The translations under genes were made by a program, and so were the position numbers. The notes beneath the pieces are model-generated. The model was not told the origin of the DNA, made no database searches, and worked only from the letters and a program-made list of their open reading frames with translations. Shown piece after piece: positions 24,151-36,625 of a stretch of 64,000 nt of DNA. Source of the stretch: Acanthosoma haemorrhoidale (lineage: Eukaryota > Arthropoda > Insecta > Hemiptera > Acanthosomatidae); assembly GCA_930367205.1 (NCBI GenBank), contig OV884015.1, forward strand, positions 104,348,509 to 104,412,508, read 5' to 3'. How positions within the stretch are numbered: the stretch's first letter is position 1; the number at the start of each line of letters is the position of its first letter.

Positions 24151-24233
24151 AAACCAAGAATGTACCATCGTCTATAATTTTTATTTCTATTTTCTTGTTC
24201 ATGGCTTCCCTTCAGCAATTAGCAAAGATATTT

Positions 24234-24607
24234 TTAAAACAGACCCTCTGTATGATGACAGAATCTTTCTGATGAATAGATGAGTTCGTCTACCCGGCGT
24301 AAATCATGCAGGGACTTTATTAGGCTGTTCGCGAAAAACAGTGTTTGGCGTAAAAAACAAGCAAAAAACACCGACGTTTGATGGTTTTTTGTCGACCGAA
24401 AAACTATTTCTGCTCGCGAAGCGCCAGTTGACAAATTAATCCTTCATTGTATACGATATGATTTACTGCTGTGTCTAGTGGGCCATCTAATTTAGAAATT
24501 AGTCCGTTTGTTTTTTGTGTACGGTTTTTTTTTTGCAAGCTGTCGTTTAGACTGTTGGCTTCAATGGTGAACATGGTGGATGGAACCGGTTCATAAAATG
24601 ATGCCAT
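24234..24607 (-). other. Two overlapping unassigned frames, possibly one broken gene
   Basis: A frame at 24404-24607 (starting MASFYEPVPSTMFTIEANSL) and a second at 24234-24434 overlap by 31 bases on the same strand in different registers. Joined by one frameshift they would give about 125 residues. I recognise no family. Neither is supported by a repeat copy elsewhere in the window. Confidence 0.25.
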
Positions 24608-24856
24608 AAAAGCCCAAATATAAATAAGAAATGATTTAACTCGTAATTCGGTTAACAGTTCCCGCGAACCTTCGATTTCTACCTGGCAGAGAGAAATGCT
24701 ATTTCGTGAAATTATTTAACCATTTTAAAGGTTGTGACCTTTGTGAAGTTACGTTTTCGCTGGATCTACCCACGGCTGTGTTAGGCAGCAGGTCATGTAG
24801 TATTAATAACCTAGTATTAGTTACCTAACTGAATAAAAGTAATTCAATTTAAATTA

Positions 24857-25508
24857 GACAAGAACTAAACAGACGCTTTGGACAACTGTACAGACTACTT
24901 CGAAGGACACAATAGAAAATAAATTACTAATCTGCAAAGTTATACTTAAGCCAATCTGGACGTACGGAATAGAGCTATGGGGGACAGCAAAAAAGTCGAA
25001 CATCAAGCGTATCCAATCCTTAACAGTCCTGAGAACAATAGTAAATGCCCCTTATTACATCAGCAACAAACCCTTTGTAAAGATCTTAACATACCTTACA
25101 TTCTAGAACTCATCCCTTCCAAGTTCATGAAATTCCATAGTAACCTATCCAACCACCCTAATCCCCTAGCACAGTCATTGTACTGCAGTGGCCTCGTGAC
25201 CTGATATAAATGCGTAACAGTGGGAGTCCTGGCAATGGCCAGTTTCTCCAATCATGTCCTGAGCGTCTGTGGCTCTCGCGTTCTTGGTCAGCCTCCAGTG
25301 GCTCGTATCCGGTAACGCGGCTGACGGAGGAGCGTGGGGGACTGCCCAAAACTCCGCTTTCTCTTTCTCATGCAAGGGAGTTGACAACCATGTGGATTTG
25401 GGAGGTCTCTGGGCTGTTTGTAAATACTGTATCAATGACCGAGTGAATGAAAATTGTAAATATGGTATTTCCCAATGAGGCAGATTGTAATTTTATCGTA
25501 ATAAAGAA
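24857..25508 (+). mobile_element. Truncated family A Jockey copy, + strand
   Basis: It covers ORF2 from the region for RQELNRRFGQLYRLL (about residue 761) through the stop at about 25204, then the long form of the 3'UTR and an AATAAAGAAGTTT tail. Small deletions shift the frame. Compared with the full-length element, its 3'UTR has roughly 165 additional bases after CAATCATGTCCT. Confidence 0.9.
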
Positions 25509-25514
25509 GTTTCA

Positions 25515-25620
25515 ATGTAAAAGGCACTCATTAGCCCAAAATAAGTTTCCTTTATTTTTTCCACATCCTATTTTTATAAGTTTGAGAGCTAAGAAAGAAA
25601 AAAAAAAAATATTAAGACAA
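25515..25620 (+). repeat. Another LINE tail, also at 22260-22335
   Basis: AAAGGCACT, then a CCTTATTTTTCCCACA-like block, then TTTGAGAGCT and an A run occur both here and at 22260-22335. The A run gives + orientation. It directly follows the end of the family A copy, so the two insertions are adjacent. The parent element is unknown. Confidence 0.5.
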
Positions 25621-25974
25621 AGTTGACAAACAGACATCCTGGCACTACACACTCTACAAGAGAACTCCACTAGCCTACATGTGTCGATATATGTGCCACT
25701 GATGCTTTCTCTCCAATGATTGATTACATACAATAATTGTGCTGTGGATAAGTGATTCGCCGACAACGGTACTCGGATCCACAGACACATCTCACTGACA
25801 TGCCGACAAAGGGACACACACTATCGGCAGTACAATAGGGCTTCTTCCATCATTAGGTGGCGGGAACATTGTTTCTTCCTGCGGGCTTCAGTCGTATGGA
25901 GGAATGCAGGGATTGGCGGGGTTGGTACGAAGGGCGGGAGTGTTGTATCGGGTATCTTCTTACTAACTTAAGTG
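25621..25974. other. No gene recognised
   Basis: A - strand frame at 25512-25817 overlaps the A-tailed repeat and has no recognisable motif. Its right part has ordinary base composition. Possibly upstream sequence of the family C copy that follows. Confidence 0.35.
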
Positions 25975-26420
25975 GTCAGAGGTACTTCATTCAAGCAGCG
26001 GAGCAACAGGGAGCTTCACGAGATCTTTGAGCTGCCTACGGAACTCAAATGAATTCATCCAGCGTAGACATATCAAATTTTTCGACTCCCTGCATACCTG
26101 ACAAACCCGGTGTTTAACACGATAACCCCCGCTCCGTCCCCCTATCGATGGCAGGACGCTGTCGCGGCTGGAACGCTTAAGTCTTAGGTTCTAGGTTTAG
26201 GTTTTAGTTTGTAAGTTTTTCTCCCACTTTTTTGCCCCATCATCTTGTAATGTATTTATGTCTTTTCCTTTTAACTTCAATCTTATAGATGTAACCCAAC
26301 CTCTGCAACCAAATGCATCTCGCATAGCAAAGTAAGGAGAAACATTTGTCAGTTCTTGTTCATTGATTGTTCATATTTTCACATTGTAAAATTCAAAGGG
26401 GTTAAGGAAACAAAAAAATA
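25975..26420 (+). mobile_element. Family C Jockey-like 3' end
   Basis: The left 190 bases encode a broken RT C-terminal tail (VVRGTSFKQRSNRE-like, FIQRRHIKFFDSL, then a PRSVPLSMAG-like end), matching 50-340 in inverted orientation. It is followed by a 3'UTR ending ATTGTAAAATTCAAAGGGGT and an A-rich tail at about 26418. The UTR end resembles that of family B, so families B and C are probably related. Confidence 0.65.
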
Positions 26421-27512
26421 CTAACTTAAAATTAGGGGGAGAGTCGAAAGCATTTTAATTTTAGTTTTAGGTGTCAATCCAAAAATAGTATCATGAATTT
26501 AACGCAAAAGCACTGTTTGCTACTCATACTGCCGTTATCAACTTAAAAAAAAAAAATTACACTATAAATCATACCGTGCTACAAATAATTTAAAAATGTT
26601 TTTTTTTATGCGTAATTTGCGTCTTTTGTCTATGAGTTAATGTCTATAAGCGATTGTTAAATGATGTGAAATGCACTATATAATACAAAATGATCTTTAT
26701 ACCGATAAATTAATCAAGAACTTACTAATTTTTGTGAGTACGTATCACTGTATTTTCAAGCGAAATTGTTTATTTTTAATTTTATTAAATAATCTTGGTT
26801 AGTGAAAATGTCTTTTTTTAAATAGTGACTGAAAGTAACTAAAATTCAGGCAAATAGGAAGTTGGGCTTTTCAAACGTTGTCTTCTGCTAATGACTTCTA
26901 ACTTCTAATTACTTCCCCGGGGGTGGGACTTCTTCAGAGACTTTTGCCTGTGGCAGTCGAAGTCCTCTCAGAACTGGATATAAGTAAAAAATGGGCACTT
27001 TCTAAATGTTATCTTGGTTATGAACAAGAATACATAGCTTTAAATCTTTATAACGTCTATGCAGTATAACTCACGATATATCGATTTACTTCAGATACAG
27101 TTCCTAGATGAGGTCCTATTTGTTAGAATCGGAAGAAATAATACTTTTGAAGGACCCCGATTGTTTGGGTTAGATGAAGACGAGTTGACGTTACCATCAA
27201 AACTAATCAATTCAGATTCGTTTGTTGGCCAAATCGAGCACCAGCTTTCAGTTATAATCTACAGTCCACTGTACATGTAGAAATAAATTATACACATACA
27301 AGTTCTACTTGATGATTCAAATAAAAAATTAAAGTAATTTAAAAATGAATAGTAAATTGAAAGTTATTATCAATGTACGTCATTTTATTTAATTTACTGG
27401 ATATTTTATCTATTCAACTAGCTTATATTAAATAATAACTTGTTCTCAAAATTGTTCAATTCAGTACAAAGCAACGAATAATTTAAATTGATTAGATTAG
27501 ACAACAGCATTA
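26421..27512. other. AT-rich interval with one unassigned frame
   Basis: A 73-codon + frame at 27059-27280 encodes IGRNNTFEGPRLFGLDEDEL and adjacent acidic sequence. It has balanced composition but no family I recognise and no splice context I could defend. The rest is AT-rich. Confidence 0.3.
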
Positions 27513-28197
27513 TTATGATAAAATTTAATAAGTTAAGTGGGCAATAAGTTATTGTGATAAATGATCTCATTCATACCATATTTAAAATTTTACAGTCGCT
27601 CATTCATATAGTATTTACAAACGGCCCAGATACCACCCAAATCCACATGGTTGTCACCTCCCTTGCAAGCGAAAGAGGAAGCGCAGACCTGGGAAGTCTC
27701 CCACGCTCCTCCGTCAGCCGTATCACTAGTGGAGACTGACGAATAGCGCGAGAGCCACATACGCTCAGGACATGATTGGAGAAACTGACCATTGCTAGGA
27801 CTCCCACTGTCACGCGTTTATAGCAGGTCACGAGGTCACTGCCGTTTTAGTCTCCGAGGAGGATTATAGGGATGAGTGGTGCAGTGCAATGACTGTGTGG
27901 TTGGATATGTTACTAAGGAGTTTCATTAATTTGGAAGGGATGAGTTCAAGAATGTAAGGTATATTAATATCGTTATGAAGGGTTTTGTTGCTGACGTAAT
28001 AAGGGGCATTTACTATTGTTCTCAGGACTTTTGATTTTAAGGATTGGATACGCTTTGTTTTTGACTTTTTTGCTGTCCCCCATAGCTCTATTCCGTATGT
28101 CCAGATTGGCTTATGTATAACTTTGTAAATTAGTAATTTGTTTTCGATTGAGAGATGGGATTTCTTTTGAAGTAGTCTGTACAGTTCTCTAAAGTCT
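27513..28197 (-). mobile_element. Truncated family A Jockey copy
   Basis: On the - strand it runs from ORF2 about residue 765 through the stop, long 3'UTR and tail. There is a gap of about 18 bases near 27727 and a deletion near 27890. The right edge at about 28197 is abrupt. Confidence 0.9.
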
Positions 28198-28989
28198 TTT
28201 TGTAGAAATAAATTGCATCGTTTTAATGGATATAAATTTCAATCTTCATAGCTTATAGAAATTGTATAGAATTGTCCTCTCCGAACTGGTGATCGATGCC
28301 CACACGTTTGTCCTCCGTACTTCAACAGATAGAACATCCCACCGTGTCCTAAATGGTTGAAATATTTAGACCTCAAATAGAAAATGTCGGAGGAAGGCCC
28401 ATCTGCTGGCCAAATGATATCGAAATAACTTCAACGTTCAGATCACGTAGCTGTGGGTTCATCGGATATGTTGCTGCTCACACTGGCGTAGCATTCGAAT
28501 GCTGGTGAAATACTAAAGTTTAAATGTTAGTCTGGCCTGAGTCTTGGCCAGAATTCGTACCGGGAAAGTCGTAGGCACTCGAGGCAGGGTAGCCAAGTTC
28601 AAGTTTCAGGTAATAAAATACTGTTAAAATTAAAACTTTTAAAATAGTCTGAGTTCAGGGGAGTTTAATTGAATCTAAATGACACACCCAACGAGGATAC
28701 TACATGTATGAAGTCACATTCACAACATTGTGAAATGATATGTAAGGTTTTTGGATAATAATTAAAGGGAAAATGATGGGCATTCCTCGTCATTTTTCTG
28801 TGCTGGCTTATTAGTGATTACTAGCTGCGGAAAATTAGGTAAAGACCATCGTCTGTTTTTGTCTATAATACAAGTTTTCTTAGGCTGGCAATACTTTTTA
28901 CGCATGTATATAAAGTGCACTTATCTTTAATTTGACACCTTTTGTTGAACGTTCTGGAAAATATTTATTTTTTGTTACTCAATTAGTAA
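28198..28989. other. No gene recognised
   Basis: Composition is mixed, with a locally GC-richer part at 28290-28610. No frame or motif could be supported. Confidence 0.5.
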
Positions 28990-29835
28990 CTAAATAGGGT
29001 TAATAGTGAAAATATTTAGAAAATACTAAAACAGATATTACTACGTTCTGGTCCTTAACAATCAGTCGTAGCATCAAGTAGCTTCATTTTCCACCTTCTA
29101 ACTTCTTGGAGCGAGTGTGTACTCCTTATTCCGTGCTCTACGAGTACACTAAAGCTAAATTATCATTATTACTGTTTTTTTCGTAAAATTATAATAAGCG
29201 AGGAGCTGGTCGTAGACTCATTTCATGAATTATTAAATTTGACCTTCCTCAAAACTCATTAAATATTTAATTATATTTGTTCAATATTTTAAAAACGGTT
29301 AATTTTAAAACATTTTATTGAATATTTGGTAGGTTAAGGGTGCCTCCTGGGCAGGTGTAAAATCCTTTATTTGAATTTTTTGTACACAAAACTTTAGTAT
29401 TTGAAAAAAACAACAACATGATGAGAGTCAGATAATACGTGGCAAAAAAGCTGCTCAAAACGGGATGTTCAGAATCAATATGGCAAAACTGTCATCAGTT
29501 TTACAATGATAAGAATATTGTAATGCTAATATTATATATAATGCTAAAAGTAGAAGGGGGTTGAGCAGAACTGTATACCTGCCTCGTGACTTCATGGAAG
29601 TCACTGATGGTTCCCTGTTATTTTTTAAGAAAGCGACCGCATCACTCCAAAACCTCCCTACTTCCCAGAATCTTATCCTTTTCTTATACATATATGTCTC
29701 AGCTTTAGCCCCAGACCCCACTCGTCCCTAGACATTCCACCCAGTATGTAGTAAGGCAACTCTTACTATTTGTATATACCAGTGTTTTGCTTGTACTTTA
29801 TAATAAAACTTTTCTTTTAAAAGATTATTTAACTA
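28990..29835 (+). repeat. Repeat R4, copy 2
   Basis: It matches 4431-5516 along its length but lacks the T-run insertion present there. It ends with the TTGTACTTTATAATAAAACT tail and ATTATTTAACTA. The - strand frame at 29455-29721 is antisense to this repeat and is not treated as a gene. Confidence 0.8.
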
Positions 29836-31140
29836 ACGGCCTAGTTATCAATTGGAAATTTCTGTTTTTGCTCAAGACCATTTTGAATATTATTTTATAT
29901 CATTAAAAGTTATATTTGATATATACAGTTATACACCGTCCCTATTCGCTATATCCTGGCTGAGAACTAAAGCGAGCCTGTTAAATTTAGCTAAGCCCTG
30001 GAGGCATCATCATTTGGCACAAAGGGCCCTAAGGACTGAGACCCCCCCCTCACTAGCAGCTTTTCATAAATAATGAATCTTTTCACCGCTTCCTCGTCCT
30101 GTACAAATCCTGCTCCTCCTCCAGGAGAGATGCCCCATTACCCCCTTCTGTACTCCAGGATCCCGCTTAAAGTTCTCTGTTTTTTACTGGCTAATCCTCC
30201 GTCCTTTTTAGCCTTATGCTAGTTGGTTTAAGCCCCCTACTTTTCTGAGTTTCTTTTACATTTTATTTAATGAGGGAACGTTTATTTTTTAAAACAAGCT
30301 TATTGTCTATTTATTAATATTATAAATGACTTCGTTCGTTTGTATGCATATTCGCTATGCACGCACTGATAACCGAACAATATTAATACCGAGTAAAAGA
30401 ACCATATTAATCTGGATGGACCACACGCTTTTAAATGATATCGCGTACATCTTAGTGGTAGATAAGAAAAGAAAACAGAAGTGTTGATTTGCAAAATATA
30501 GTAACTGAAATTTATCAGAAGAATTAAGTAAAAGCTATTAGAGAGTGGGGGGGGGGGGTTTCCCCGTCATCATTTCCATGAATGGTTTGATCCCGGAGAA
30601 GACGTGAGAAACACCTTTGGGAACAACCAAATTCACTAATGTTAAAATAGTAAATTATGAGTATTATAACTCAAGTAGGTCAGCATTTCGAACAAGTGGA
30701 CTTATTGTACATAAATAATAGTAGAACGAACCTTTATTTTACATAAAGTGGATTATTAATTGTTTAAAAAAAATACCAAACAAAAAGTAATATAGTTATA
30801 ATTAATTACTAGAATAACAATTGAAAAGGATTGAAGCTCGAGCATGGGACGTTTTGGATCGAGATTTCCAATATTGAGAGCAATTCGAAAAAAACAAAAA
30901 TCTAACAGTAACCAAACATTTTTTTCTAATCAAAAGTACAACATTGACTTGTGTTTCTCAATTGTTCTTTCCCAGCCAGATAGGTTGTTGACTTAATGAT
31001 AATTCCATATGACTCAGTCTGTTTATTGTATAAGCCTTATATGATATTACTAGAAGAGTTATTGGATCATACTTAATAACACGATCACAGTTATTATTTA
31101 TTTAAAAATAAATATATGCTTTATTTATTTATTTTTTAAT
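29836..31140. other. No gene recognised
   Basis: A 73-codon + frame at 29852-30073 and a GC-richer, pyrimidine-rich stretch to about 30190 might be element sequence but show no motif. A G run lies at 30547-30557. The rest is AT-rich. Confidence 0.4.
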
Positions 31141-31345
31141 CCCCTTAAAAAAAAAGACAACTTTTATTTACTATAGGTTCTTAGGTGAATCTATTTACAT
31201 CCTACATTTTATATGCCCTGTACCATCGGTACATTCTATACAAGGTCTGAATCTGCATAGAAGTTATGTAATCAATAGAAGTACAATGATACACAATGTA
31301 ATTGGCTTCATTGACAAAACTCTACAAGGTGATGGGGCTCACCTT
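31141..31345 (-). mobile_element. Family B Jockey-like 3'UTR fragment
   Basis: Inverted relative to the + copy at 37.8-38.7 kb. It shows the GTGATGGGGCTCACCTTT block, the GTATCATTGTACTT-like block and the CCCCTTA end. The + strand frame at 31286-31516 crosses it by chance. Confidence 0.7.
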
Positions 31346-31544
31346 TTTGATCACAACATATTTATATATAACTTTACTAAAGATATGTTTTTAATGATGA
31401 AATCGGCACTAACTCCATTTAGAAAGAATGATAATCTACAGGATTGCAATGAAAACAAACATATCTTTTATTGGGACTTCCCGTTTATATATATTGTGAC
31501 AAATTTTATTATTTAATTTATTTATCATCATGATTTGTTAATTT

Positions 31545-32130
31545 AATTTTTTTTTTGTTCAATCCCCTTAATAATTACAAAATTATTATTCGTTATAGAT
31601 AGATTCTCAGGCGAATTTATTCACATATCACAATTTATATGTTCTGTACCATTGTTATATTCTACACAAGTTCTGAATTTCATAAAAGTTATATAATTAA
31701 TTCAAGTAAAATGATACACAATGTACTTGACTTCTTTGAATACTCTATAAGTTGGTGGGGCTCACATTTTTGATCAAAAAACTTAAAACTAACTTACATA
31801 ATAATTCCTAAACTAATTTTTTCCCCGAGTCTGTTGCCATCGATGCGGGAAGGGTGGTGGGGCCATAGTGTTAAACACCGGGTGCAGGTCAGCGTTCTTC
31901 AACCTCTCGAGAGAGGTATGTCGGACCACTTTTCGCGTGATTCCATTCTGGAAATGTTGGAGACATTTGGCTGTATTGTCAGTCAAGTGGGTAAATAGCG
32001 GGGCACCGTACAGCAGAGCTGGCCGGAGGACACATTTATATATCATTCAGCAAGTGCGATAGCCGGTAAGACCTCTTTCGTACTTTTTCTATTTTATTAC
32101 TAAAATGAGTAGAGAAATGGAGATTAGATC
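31545..32130 (-). mobile_element. Family B Jockey-like ORF2 tail and 3'UTR
   Basis: On the - strand the frame 31813-32046 encodes MIYKCVLRPALLYGAPLF and LTDNTAKCLQHFQNGI, the post-RT tail of a Jockey-like ORF2, ending PPPFPHRWQQT. About 45 codons present in the 38-kb copy are deleted after NADLHP, and a second small deletion precedes MIYKC. The 3'UTR follows to about 31545. Confidence 0.85.
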
Positions 32131-32151
32131 TTAATGAAAATGCGGACTAGT

Positions 32152-32226
32152 AGTAAGGCAAGCCAAGAGGTTAAGGCGTCCGAACGGCAACATGAAAATT
32201 CTTAGTTTCGAATCCGGTCTGTAATT
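32152..32226 (+). other. tRNA-like segment (A and B boxes)
   Basis: AAGCCAAGAGGTTAAGGCGT (32160 onward) is close to the D-arm and A box of class II tRNAs (Leu/Ser). GTTTCGAATCC at 32205-32215 is one mismatch from the B box. The spacing of about 45 bases is right for a tRNA. The anticodon arm does not fold well and the acceptor ends do not pair convincingly. A tRNA-derived SINE head or pseudogene is the best reading. Confidence 0.45.
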
Positions 32227-32882
32227 ATTTTTCATATTCAACCAATAATTTGTTTTTTATATTTCTATAGTGATTATTGTATCTGATGTATACGGCTTTA
32301 ACAAATCCAGGTGCTTGCTTTAATAAATTCCTAACTCAGCTCTAGTCGACTTATCGAGTCTCAATAATCGATTAACAATTGTTTTAAACAATCGATGGTT
32401 ACAGGGGTGGGGTGGCTTTCCCAACAGGGTAATAGCTTAAAAATGTGTATTGGGGAGGTCTCCAGTAATTTTGTATGAATTGAAAAGTGTTAATTTAAAG
32501 AGTAGATTCATTCAATTAGAAATAAAATCAATACTTTTCACTTTTGTAATGGATGGAAATAATGATGTTTCAGATATTTTTTATTTTGTAGTACTTTTCA
32601 CGCTAGTATTTCGACTTTTTTACTGAATTACATTTGACTGTTATTTATAGAAATAAATACGGGATTTTCTTTGTATATAAATATGTTGATACATTAATCT
32701 ATAACACTATTTATTGTCTATAGGTGCGGTAATATATGGAAAATGCAAGTTTTTATGTTTTATCTAACGAGGAATGGTTGTGTGTTTCGTTTTGAAATGG
32801 AGTTTAGTTATTTTAAAAATGTTCAATGGGGAATGAAAACAATAGTGTCGATCAGTACAATCGATTGTAAGGCTTTATCGAC
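32227..32882. other. No gene recognised
   Basis: AT-rich, no coding frame over 60 codons, no repeat recognised. It could contain the body of a SINE headed by the tRNA-like segment. Confidence 0.45.
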
Positions 32883-33250
32883 AGTTAAATAATCTTTGTA
32901 GAGGAGAGTCTTTTAAAATAAAAGCTTTATTATGAAGTACAAGCAAAACACTGGTATATACAAATATTATGAGTTACGTTACTACATACTGGGTGGAAGG
33001 TCTAGGGACGAGTGGGGTCTGGGGCTATAGCTGTGACATATATGTATAAGAAAAGGATAGTATTCTGGGAAGTAGGGAGGATTTGGAGTGATGGTCTCAG
33101 AGGGATGTGGCTGCTTACTAAAAAATAACAGGGAACCATCAGTGACTTCTTGAAGTCACGAGGCAGGTATACAGTTCTGCTCAAGCCCCTTCCACTTGTT
33201 CTTAGCATTATAAAACTGACGATCTGACTCCTTTAATTCGTGGTAATTCT
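32883..33250 (-). repeat. Repeat R4, copy 3 (inverted, truncated)
   Basis: The reverse complement matches the 3' third of the R4 copies, including the tail with AATAAA at its left end. It is truncated on the right, with a small deletion near 33220. The - frame at 33002-33208 runs in the R4 sense direction but has no counterpart in the other copies. Confidence 0.8.
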
Positions 33251-34351
33251 CACCATCTTTTAGGCGTCAATCGTAGATTTCTAAACATATTGAGACGAGG
33301 AAATACAAGATCATGGAAAAACGTTTACCAATAACATCTAGATGCTGGAGAGAAATTCACTGATAGTTACCGGTTTGAATTGCAGTTATAAATTCTAAAA
33401 TAAATTTTTACACCTCTTATAAAATAATATTGAATTTTATTTGGAAGTGAACTCGTTATGATATTAATTAATTGATTTATTTATAAGGCTTTTCATCTTA
33501 TGTCGCTCTAGTGGGTCATGTTGTGTGCCTCAAAACATTCTTCATCAACTTCATTGTGGCTATATTTTCCTTTTATTCTAGTTTGAACTTCTTTCTTAGT
33601 AAGAAAGAGGGTTCTTCCTTTGTTGCTGTTGTAATTAACATAACATAAGGCCAGGTATACCTAATAGTGCTTTTGTCTCATAATTATTCCGTTTAACTTG
33701 AAACTCCTATAAGATTACACAACGTAAAGCAAATATTAGCTGATACATTTACAAGACAGCAATCAGCTTTGTGGCTTTAAGAGACTTCACCAGTTTCCGA
33801 AGTTTCCCCTCAACATCACTAAGTAGTACGGAAATTTTCGGCGATGGCTGACACCTGTATCAATAAAAGGAACAGTCTTGTGCCTGACATAGTGCGTTTT
33901 CTATGCATCTTAACTTTGAGTATCAATCTGTGATCAGTCGCCTTATCCACTACAACATATATATATGTCCCTTTAGTATATATAACTTCAGCCCTGACTG
34001 CAAATGCTGTCCTACAAGCAAGATCATATCCAGGTAAATGGCTCGTTGGCCTGATTTATTAGCTAGGGCTTGTAGCCTATACAAGGTGCCAGGAGGCAAT
34101 TACTCAGATAAATTAGCCCTGTACTAGATTAGCCACCGGACCTATCATTCTGAGGAGTTTGATAAGCAGGATGTATCTGGCCCCGTAATTAATTATAATT
34201 TTTAATAATATCCCGGTAAGGGATTTTTTCCATTTATAGGATAAATTTAAGATTTTCTCTAATTTTCTTTCTTATTTTGGTCTATAATGGATTTGAGTTA
34301 CGGGGTTTAGAATTATAATTTTAAACTTACGGATATATCGAATCACTTATG
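33251..34351. other. No gene recognised
   Basis: AT-rich sequence up to the minisatellite. No credible frame. Confidence 0.5.
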
Positions 34352-34627
34352 CGACCACTATAGTCTACTATAATATACTATAGTCTACTATACTATGCTA
34401 TTATAGTCTACTATACTATGCTATTATAGTCTACTATACTATGCTATTATAGTCTACTATACTATGCTATAGTCTACTATATTATGCTATAGTATACTAT
34501 ACTATGATATAGTATACTATACTATGCTATAGTCTACTATACTATGCTATTGTAGTCTACTATACTATGCTATTATAGTCTACTATACTATGCTATAGCC
34601 TACTATACTATAGACCACTATAGTAGA
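34352..34627. repeat. TATAG-rich minisatellite
   Basis: About 275 bases built from variants of ATAGTCTACTATACTATGCT, with a period of 21-25 bases and around eleven units. The units are themselves made of CTATA/CTATG-like pentamers. GACCACTATAGT occurs at both edges. The array contains many short self-complementary stretches. Confidence 0.9.
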
Positions 34628-36002
34628 ATGTAGAAAAAGACTAAGGGAAGACAGTTCTATCTGGATTTGCGACCTCGAACATTTGGGGGATAGCAAATCG
34701 CTCCAAAGCTCATCCGATTCTCCCAGTACAAAGTCCTTAGAACAAAAGTAAATCACCAATAAAATCCTTTATACCTATCTTAATACACCCAATATCCTGG
34801 TACATTGTCTTTTTTTATGAGAAACTAACTGATCATAACTTCTACCACTCATTCCTACAATCCTACCCGGAGATTAAAGTGGAAATGACCTCGAGAACTC
34901 CTATCTCTCGCTCTCTCTCTCTCTCTCTTTCAATCTCCACTATTACTATTATCAAGTAATGTTACTGCGGAGCGTCGTGAGGGATCTTCCTGACCTCTTC
35001 TTTCTTCTCCTTAAGATCTATCTGGGGGCATGTATATTGCAAATGGTGTATGAATGCAATTATGCTACAAATCACATAATTTAGCACAATTATTCATTGC
35101 TCTAGTATGTTAGTTTTGTAATAAAATATGGATTTTTTTAGAACATTTGGGGGTGGGGGCATTAGAGGCTCGCTCATGGCTCTTTGTATGAAGATGCGAA
35201 TCGTATGATTATTCACATTTCATTGATATTATTTATAGAGATTTGGCAATTCCTCGTTGAATATTAATATAGCCCACCGACTCTTAACATCCACGACATT
35301 TATTACACCGAGGAGAATGGGTTGGAACGTCCGGACGACGTAAATCAGCGATGATGACCCGAAGCCTTGGCAATCGGCATGCGTAGATGACTCAAACTGT
35401 ACGCGAGTCATGTTAGGCACAGGGCTATTCTCGAAACAGATGATTTAATACAGGAGGCTGTTATGTGAGTCATTGAAGTGCTATATGTGCTAATGAGCCA
35501 TTTAGGTGATTGGTGGATCTTTTGGATGATTCAGGGATATTGTCCGTCTTTCTTTAGGGGACACTCAGCCTCATGAGGGAAAATATGAAACTTATCCTTA
35601 CTATTAATGTAAACAACGATGTAAACAAAAATTTGATTTGAACTGCCAGAATTTTTTTTTTTTAAAAGCTTGAAGTCGCTCCAAATAAGTTTTATAATTG
35701 ATATTACATGAACAGTACAGGTTTCGCGTATCCAGACATCTTCAGGACTTGATTTCTAACAAAATTAATACAAAACTATTACAATTAAAATAGTAAATAA
35801 TAAAATTAGCAATAATCCTAACAATAAAACGACGCAGGAATAATGTATTTCGATTCATATCCATTCATTGTATAGCAAACTGGTAACCTTTCTGCAAAAG
35901 TAAATTAAAATTTTAAAATAGTTAATCAATATTAAATTAAATTTAAAACATCAATTTAACGGTGTATGAATATTATCACACGTGTCTTTTTTTTTATTAT
36001 TA
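34628..36002. other. No gene recognised
   Basis: A CT microsatellite lies at about 34903-34930. A 63-codon - strand frame at 35229-35420 in a GC-richer patch has no recognisable motif. The remainder is AT-rich. Confidence 0.45.
34903..34930. repeat. (CT)n microsatellite
   Basis: About 13 interrupted CT units. Confidence 0.9.
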
Positions 36003-36578
36003 AACAGCTTTACTATGATCAAATTACAATCTGCCTTATTGGGCAATAAGTAATTGTGATAATGATCTTATTCATACCATATTTACAATTTTTCATTCAC
36101 TCGCTCATTCATACGGTATTTACAAACAGCCCAGAGACCCCCATATCCACATGGTTGTCACCCCCCTTGCATGAGAAAGAGAAGGTGCAGTTTTGGAAAG
36201 TCCCCCACGCACCTCTGTCTGCCGCGTCACTGGATAAGGGCCAGCGGAGGCTGACCAAGAGCGCGAGAGCCACATACGCTCAGGACATGATTGGAGAAGC
36301 TGGCCATTGTCAGGACTGTCACGTATTTATAGAAGGTCTCGAAGCCACTGCCGTTTTAGTCTCCGAGAAAGATTATAGGGATGAGTGGTGCAATGCAATG
36401 ACTGTGCTAGGGGATTAGGGTGGTTGGCTAGGTTACTACTTGGGAAAGAGATGGATTAAACAATGTATATTAAGATAGTTATTAAGGGTTTTGTTGATGA
36501 CGTAATAAGGGGAAAGTGTGATTATAATGTATACAATTTGAGCATTGATACAATTTTTACTTAAGTTTCATTGATTAG
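36003..36578 (-). mobile_element. Non-autonomous family A derivative with private 5' head (copy 1)
   Basis: The left 500 bases are the family A 3'UTR and ORF2 tail on the - strand. At about 36513 the similarity to ORF2 stops and is replaced by roughly 65 bases (containing GTATCAATGCTCAAATTGTA in sense orientation) that are not in ORF2 but are shared with the copy at 43247-43797. Both also share diagnostic changes in the UTR. An antisense frame of 120 codons (36056-36418, +) is open. Confidence 0.75.
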
Positions 36579-36593
36579 AAAATTGTGAAAAAG

Positions 36594-36625
36594 CGGAGGC
36601 TGACCAAGAGGGCGTGAGTGTCTCT
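36594..36625 (-). mobile_element. Family A 3'UTR scrap
   Basis: About 30 bases (AGCGGAGGCTGACCAAGAGG block) repeat part of the UTR immediately beyond the private head. It may derive from a template switch or from an older insertion. Confidence 0.5.

Noticed and set aside
25210..25478. + strand frames of 69-78 codons in the family A 3'UTR
   Set aside because: They lie downstream of the ORF2 stop in UTR sequence and are not consistently open in other copies.
29455..29721. 88-codon - strand frame starting MGSGAKAETYMYKKR
   Set aside because: It is antisense to repeat R4, whose AATAAA end defines the opposite strand as sense.
34352..34627. CRISPR-like regularly spaced repeat
   Set aside because: There are no unique spacers between units. 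It is a minisatellite in eukaryotic DNA.
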